A stretch of DNA of 64,000 nt from Candidatus Muiribacterium halophilum (GTDB lineage Bacteria; Muiribacteriota; Muiribacteriia; Muiribacteriales; Muiribacteriaceae). Of the stretch, positions 59,267 through 64,000 are shown in pieces; position 1 is the first letter of the stretch, and the number at the start of each line of letters is the position of its first letter. The notes below the pieces were generated by a model. That model made no database searches. It saw nothing but the letters and a program-made list of their open reading frames with translations, and had not been told where the DNA came from. Both the position numbers and the translations under genes were made by a program. The stretch lies in assembly GCA_023228995.1 (NCBI GenBank), contig JALOAD010000001.1:62001-126000 (forward strand). The letters run 5' to 3'.

Positions 59267-62200
59267 TCAAAACAATTGTTGATTTTCTAATTTTTCTGTT
59301 CTAAATATTGATTTTTCAAGATTTTCATCCAAAGATATATTTTCAGAGTTTTTTATTTGTCTATCAATTTTCAAATATTCATCTTTTTCAAAAGTGCTTT
59401 TTTTAATTTTAAGCATATAAATTAGATTAAAACAGTTAAATATTGAATTTTGTTTAAGATCAGATAAACATATAAGCTGAGTATTAAATTTTTTGGCAAT
59501 TTCAAATAAAGGAATAAGAAGATGTTGACTTGATATTGGACCGAATGGATTGTCCATTATAAGTATTCTTGAATCTTTTCCTGCTAAATTCTCAGAATTA
59601 TTTATCATAGTATTATTTCTTATATATGCCATTAAAGCTGATATAACTGCAAAAAATACTACAAATTTTTCACCACCAGAATTTTCACTTATTGCACTTT
59701 CCCATTTTTTCCAACGATTATTTGCTGTATTAAGATCAATTTTATAAACACTTACTGGAATTGAATTTCTTCCTGAATACTGATTTATCAATTCTCTTGT
59801 AGACATTAATCTAAAAATACTTTTATTTATTTTTTCGTTTTCATAATTTTGTCTTTTTTCTTCTCTAATATTTTGTATACAAGAATCAATATATTTTTCT
59901 ATTCTTTTTTTAGCATTTTCTTCATTATCAATATCTGTGTTTATCTTTATCATCTGAATTGGTCTGATTTTTTCTGATAATTTCACAGAAGATGATAATG
60001 CTATTTTACCAAGTTCTTCAAATACTCTTTGAGCATGCACAAAACATTGAAATACAACATCATTTCTATTTTTTTCAACATTTTCAAGTCTTATTCTATT
60101 TATTTCTATTAATTCACTTATTTTTATTATATAATCTTTTAATCTTTCAAAAAGATAATAATATTCATTGTATTTTTTATTTTTCCTTTCAATCATACTA
60201 TCAATTGAAGTAAAAAGATTATCTATATTTTGATTTTTATGTTTAAATTCAGATCTTAATAATGAATAATTACCAATAAGCTGTTTTTCTTCATTATCCA
60301 TTTGTTCTTTAAACAATTTATAATTACTTTCAAGATTTTTATAAATTATTTCAATGTTATCTTTTATATCAAATTCAATTATAGAGCTTGAAGGTAAATT
60401 TAAAATATCAATTCTTTGTTTAATTTTTTTAAATTCAGCAATTTCTTTTCTTAACTTTTTTTCAAGTAATATGTAATCTTTGCGATTTGAATTAATTGTA
60501 TTTTTTCTTGCAATAAAATCTTGTTTGATATTTTCTCTTGGACAAGCTTTATCATAATCTAATCTTTCAATTTCCTTAAAAGCTTGTTCTTTCCCTCTAT
60601 TTTCAGAACTTATATCTTTATCAACTATATTATAATCAGATATAATAGAATTTAGTTTATTATTTTGTAAATAGATATCAATTTCTGTTTTTTCTTCAAT
60701 TTCTATGTTATATTCAATGTTATTCACTTCTTCTTCGTTAAATTTAAATCTTGAAAGTTCTTTTGTAAATTCTGATATTTCATTAATTGATTTTTCTTTT
60801 AAGATTATTAATGCTGAAAAATCTTTTGAATATTCTTTTTTCAAATTCTCATATATACTTAAAAGTTCTTCAATATTTTCTTTGAGTATTTCAGATTTTT
60901 CTTGAGCATTTGAGAATTTTAATTTATATTTTTCACATTCTGTTAATTTATTTTTTATAATTTCAATATTTTTATTTAATCCTGAAATTTCATTATTTAT
61001 TTTTATAATTTCATTTTCATTTAATAAAATATCTTTATTGAGTTTTTCTATTGTTTTTTGAAGATTTTTTCTTTTTTCTAATATTCTGACATATTCTGAA
61101 TCTTTCACTATAAATTCATTGAAATCATGTAATTTGACATTTAATAAATTGAGTTTATTTTGTTTTTCATTTAATTTATTTATATTATTCCTGATATTTA
61201 TTTCTGCATTTTTATTTTCATTATTTAAAATTTCAATTTTTTTTTCTATTTCATTAGTTTTTTGTAATAAATCTCTTTCATTTTTTTCAGCTTGATATAA
61301 AAAATCCTCTTTATAATCAAATTCTTGAAGAATTCTAAAATCATTTGATGCAATATTATAAGAATTAGCAATATCCTTATATATATTTTCAAGAGATTTT
61401 TTTTCATTTTCTTTTTCATTAAGAAATTTTTCAGTTTTATCAATTTCAAATATTCGTTTTTCAACATTAACAATAAAATTCAAATCTTCATTGATTTTAA
61501 TAAATACATTATTGTTTTCAAAATCAACATTTGTATTTTCATAAAAAAATAAAGGAATTGAACTTTTAATAAATTTATCTTTAAATACATCTTTAACTTT
61601 ATTAATTTGATCTTTTTTTAATATAATTGAATAAGCAAGAAGAGGATTTTTTTCAAGTAAAGAATTTCTATTATCTTTTTTTTGATTTTTAATAAAATTC
61701 TCACCAGTTTCAAATTCAATATTATTATTAATCAAAATATCAATTATATTTTGATCTATATGAAGAGAATTTTGTTTAATTCCTTTAATAATATTTTCAA
61801 TTAATTTTATATCAGAAGAAAGTTCTTTTTTTCTATTATCATAATCAATAAGAATATTTTTAAATTCAAATTCAATATGTTTTTTATCAAAAATTCTTTG
61901 TTTTTTTAATTCATATTTTTTTAATATTTCATAAGATTTATCTCTTTTATCTGTGAATAATGCAATTTCATCTATTTTTTTTTGATAAAGTAAAATATTA
62001 TCTCTAACTTTATTAGAAAAGTCTTTGATTAAATCAGAATTATTTTGCAATTTATTTTCTAATTTTAAATTTTGCTCATTTATTTGTAAAATCTCATTAT
62101 TATGATTTGCAATTTTATTTTCAATTTCACTTATAAATAAATTAAACTCATCTATATCAATCTGCCCAAGAATATTTCTTAATATTTTAACATTATTATT

Positions 62201-63676
62201 TTTTTCAAAATCCAATTGATATTTTTCAAATATAATAGCTTTTTCATTTACAGAACCAAGACTAATATTAGAAGAATTAATTGTTTTTTTAAATTCTTTT
62301 TGTTTAATTAAAATTTCTTCAAGATTTTGCTTTGAAATTTGTTTATTATTTTCAATATTTTTATATTGATTTTGTAAATTTACAATTCTTTCATCAAACT
62401 TTATTTTTAGAGAATATTCAATATGAGATAATCTTTCTTGTATATTGGAATTTTTTTCAAGACTTAAAATTTTTTCATTATAACCTTTTAAATCATTTTC
62501 ACAATTGATTTTTTTATCATAAATCTTTTTAAATCGAAGTTTTTCAAGAAATATATTAAGTTTTTTTATATTATCTTTTAAAATATTAATCTTTTCTAAT
62601 AATGTGATTTTTCTTTTTTCCAAAATTTCAAGCTTATCAACAGAATTATAATAATCAAGACTTCTTTCTTCATAATCAATATTTTTAAGAGAATATTCAG
62701 CTTGAATTAAAAATTTAGAAATATCATTTTCCTCTTTTTCAAGTTGTTCTATTTTATCACTTAAAATATTTTCAATATATTTAATTTTCTTTTCAGTATT
62801 TTCTTTATTTTCAATAATTGCAGTAAAAATCTCAATATCTTTTGAAAAATCCTCAAGTTTTTCTGAAAAATTCTGCAAAAGCTCTTTTTCAATAAGAAAT
62901 TCCTCATTTCTAATTATTTCATCAACAAGATTAGACATCATTTGTCCAAGATGCCCAGCTTGATTTTTATCTTTATAGAAAACCTTTAATATTGTTTTAT
63001 TTAAAAACCATTCATTAATCAATTGATCTGAATTTTTACATTTTTGAAAAATCTCATCAAGACCACCTTCACTATCATTTATACCAATGATTATATTTTT
63101 CCATTCATCCTGAGAAATTCCATATTCAGATAAATGCTCTCTATATTCTTCCATATTTTCCTGAGAAAATATCCTAAAATCCATTGAAGATTTTTTAGCT
63201 CTTTCATCAGCAAATTCTCTAGCTTTTTTATAATTCATAACATTAATAACATTTCCTTTCCTAGCAGAAAAACCAATATTACTAATATCATAAGAATTTG
63301 ACTGTGAATATTTTGATGTAAACATAAAAAATCTAAGCCTTGAGTTTTTTTCTCCATCCATTCCATGAAACTCATGATTTTCACAAACAATACCTGTTAA
63401 AAGATAATCAGAAGAATAATCAAGTTTCCATTCTATCATTATAAAACAAGGTAATTTAGAAGTTTTAAAAAAATCAGCAAATTTTCTACCTTGAATCTTT
63501 GCCCCAGGTACAATTGGTTGAAGCATAACTTGAACAAGAACACTCTTTCCTCCACCATTTGCAAGACTTAAAAGAGCATTTTCACCTTTATAAAAATCAA
63601 ACATTTCATCAGTAATATGTCTTGTAAAATTATTATATGAAAAATTAAGAACTCTTATTCGATTGATTTTAGGCAT
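59267..63676 (-). CDS. Giant SMC-like ATPase, MukB/MksB/JetC type
   Basis: 1469 residues. The N-terminal head has RIRVLNFSYNNFTRHITDEM and Walker A ALLSLANGGGKSVLVQVMLQ (Lys44), followed by PGAKIQGRKFADFFKTSKLP, which fits the large SMC-like ATPases of condensin-like Wadjet/Mks systems. Residues about 260-1180 are coiled coil with a middle hinge-like interruption (about 560-760). The C-terminal head has the signature SGGEKFVVFFAV (Ser near 1333) and Walker B RILIMDNPFGPIS (Asp near 1375), then IAKKFNTQLICLSDL. Such proteins form DNA-loop-extruding complexes with a kleisin and a MukE/JetB-like partner. It starts one base inside the stop of the upstream gene (TAATG), so it is the third gene of such an operon. 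The assignment to a Wadjet type III-like branch is tentative. Confidence 0.85.
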   Translation of the reverse strand: MPKINRIRVLNFSYNNFTRHITDEMFDFYKGENALLSLANGGGKSVLVQVMLQPIVPGAKIQGRKFADFFKTSKLPCFIMIEWKLDYSSDYLLTGIVCENHEFHGMDGEKNSRLRFFMFTSKYSQSNSYDISNIGFSARKGNVINVMNYKKAREFADERAKKSSMDFRIFSQENMEEYREHLSEYGISQDEWKNIIIGINDSEGGLDEIFQKCKNSDQLINEWFLNKTILKVFYKDKNQAGHLGQMMSNLVDEIIRNEEFLIEKELLQNFSEKLEDFSKDIEIFTAIIENKENTEKKIKYIENILSDKIEQLEKEENDISKFLIQAEYSLKNIDYEERSLDYYNSVDKLEILEKRKITLLEKINILKDNIKKLNIFLEKLRFKKIYDKKINCENDLKGYNEKILSLEKNSNIQERLSHIEYSLKIKFDERIVNLQNQYKNIENNKQISKQNLEEILIKQKEFKKTINSSNISLGSVNEKAIIFEKYQLDFEKNNNVKILRNILGQIDIDEFNLFISEIENKIANHNNEILQINEQNLKLENKLQNNSDLIKDFSNKVRDNILLYQKKIDEIALFTDKRDKSYEILKKYELKKQRIFDKKHIEFEFKNILIDYDNRKKELSSDIKLIENIIKGIKQNSLHIDQNIIDILINNNIEFETGENFIKNQKKDNRNSLLEKNPLLAYSIILKKDQINKVKDVFKDKFIKSSIPLFFYENTNVDFENNNVFIKINEDLNFIVNVEKRIFEIDKTEKFLNEKENEKKSLENIYKDIANSYNIASNDFRILQEFDYKEDFLYQAEKNERDLLQKTNEIEKKIEILNNENKNAEINIRNNINKLNEKQNKLNLLNVKLHDFNEFIVKDSEYVRILEKRKNLQKTIEKLNKDILLNENEIIKINNEISGLNKNIEIIKNKLTECEKYKLKFSNAQEKSEILKENIEELLSIYENLKKEYSKDFSALIILKEKSINEISEFTKELSRFKFNEEEVNNIEYNIEIEEKTEIDIYLQNNKLNSIISDYNIVDKDISSENRGKEQAFKEIERLDYDKACPRENIKQDFIARKNTINSNRKDYILLEKKLRKEIAEFKKIKQRIDILNLPSSSIIEFDIKDNIEIIYKNLESNYKLFKEQMDNEEKQLIGNYSLLRSEFKHKNQNIDNLFTSIDSMIERKNKKYNEYYYLFERLKDYIIKISELIEINRIRLENVEKNRNDVVFQCFVHAQRVFEELGKIALSSSVKLSEKIRPIQMIKINTDIDNEENAKKRIEKYIDSCIQNIREEKRQNYENEKINKSIFRLMSTRELINQYSGRNSIPVSVYKIDLNTANNRWKKWESAISENSGGEKFVVFFAVISALMAYIRNNTMINNSENLAGKDSRILIMDNPFGPISSQHLLIPLFEIAKKFNTQLICLSDLKQNSIFNCFNLIYMLKIKKSTFEKDEYLKIDRQIKNSENISLDENLEKSIFRTEKLENQQLF

Positions 63677-64000
63677 TATATTGCATCCTCAAATATTTCT
63701 CTAATATCTTTAACTCTATCCTGATCAAGATAATAATTTATCATTATATCATCAAGCTTAGATGTAGATCTAATTTCTCTATTATCATCAAGTATAATAA
63801 TAAGATCTTCTTTTTGCATAAATCTTGCAGCTTTAATAACAGTATAAGTTTTAGTTTTTCTTGAATTTTCATCATATCCTTGTTTTGAATCCCATTCTTG
63901 AGCTATTTTTATAAAATTAATACTATATTTTTCTTCCATTTTTTCATAATCTTCCGAATTTGAAAGAATACGAATAAATCTTTCATCAAGTTTTTCAACA
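63676..64000 (-). CDS. MukE/JetB-like subunit (winged helix), 5' end beyond the window
   Basis: The frame is open to the window edge (VEKLDERFIRILSNSEDYEK, then MEEKYSINFIKIAQEWDSKQ), so at least 20 codons precede the first ATG in the window. The visible 107 residues end with KTYTVIKAARFMQKEDLIII, LDDNREIRSTSKLDDIMINY and DQDRVKDIREIF, which fit the last part of a winged-helix partner of an SMC-like ATPase. The overlap with the ATPase gene (TAATG) shows translational coupling. The kleisin-like gene (JetA/MksF type) should lie upstream of the window. Confidence 0.65.
   Translation of the reverse strand, partial: VEKLDERFIRILSNSEDYEKMEEKYSINFIKIAQEWDSKQGYDENSRKTKTYTVIKAARFMQKEDLIIILDDNREIRSTSKLDDIMINYYLDQDRVKDIREIFEDAI

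Overview
The window is a 64 kb piece of a very AT-rich bacterial chromosome that uses the standard genetic code. Most genes are on the minus strand, sit in short co-directional operons and carry strong Shine-Dalgarno sequences (AGGAGG type). Three clear housekeeping promoters (TTGAAA or TTGTTT, 17 bp, TATAAT) are visible. Lipoproteins with good lipoboxes, secreted proteases, a flagellar basal-body operon and trehalose synthesis genes suggest a motile, free-living, osmotically adapted anaerobe-like bacterium. I cannot place it from sequence alone. An uncultivated low-GC lineage (for example a Muirbacteria-like candidate phylum) is only a guess. No rRNA or tRNA genes and no intact insertion sequences were seen.

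Layout. 1-1100: edge-truncated secreted subtilase. 1150-4165: a run of very short genes (18-70 codons) with strong ribosome binding sites, including two paralogous Trp-rich hydrophobic peptides, a DUF4258 protein and a membrane protein interrupted by an in-frame TGA; a 40-bp box recurs upstream of several of them. 4420-5425: a single CRISPR-repeat-like hairpin beside an orphan cas6. 5463-9775: msrB, a tandem-repeat block, a secreted glycosidase-like protein and a YiiX-like permuted papain-fold hydrolase. 9776-11166: a gene-free block made of dispersed repeats. 11167-22330: a DUF3592-like gene, ftsK, uppP and the flagellar set fliE-fliF-fliG-fliH-fliI-fliJ plus a small protein and a MotE/FlbB-like protein, with a good promoter ahead of fliE. 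22499-24844: a hypothetical gene and metG. 25049-28138: a DUF285 (BspA-like) repeat lipoprotein. 28357-34829: a histidine kinase facing an operon of inositol-monophosphatase-like gene, STAND ATPase/winged-helix regulator, SH3 protein, small unknown and, from its own leaderless promoter, a SIR2-domain protein. 34936-41647: a subtilase, a hybrid SBP/PAS/histidine-kinase gene split by a frameshift in a T8 run, and an LRR lipoprotein. 41844-48097: radical SAM/B12 protein with a GT2 glycosyltransferase, an HPt protein with a CarD regulator, a secreted arginine/agmatine-deiminase-like enzyme, a CoA-binding protein and uvsE. 48390-51140: a cyclic amidohydrolase and an FAD-dependent oxidoreductase. 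51480-55774: a trehalose operon (DUF5752, treT-like, otsB, otsA). 55988-59164: a helical-repeat protein, a YitT transporter-like protein and an unknown membrane protein. 59267-64000: a giant SMC-like ATPase (MukB/JetC-like) preceded by the 3' end of a MukE/JetB-like gene, the start of what looks like a Wadjet/MksB-type complex cut by the window edge.

Intergenic DNA is unusually rich in short dispersed 'phrases' in several families: a hairpin around CCGGCTCAGAATCATACCGG, the TATACGCTTCACATACCG family, a TCAGAGGATTCAATT family, a 21-bp perfect palindrome and a 128-bp two-copy element. The strongest candidates for undescribed biology are the micropeptide cluster with its repeated upstream box and Trp-rich peptide pair, the orphan cas6 with a lone repeat, the STAND/SH3/SIR2 locus and the hairpin repeat family whose stem shows a compensatory change.
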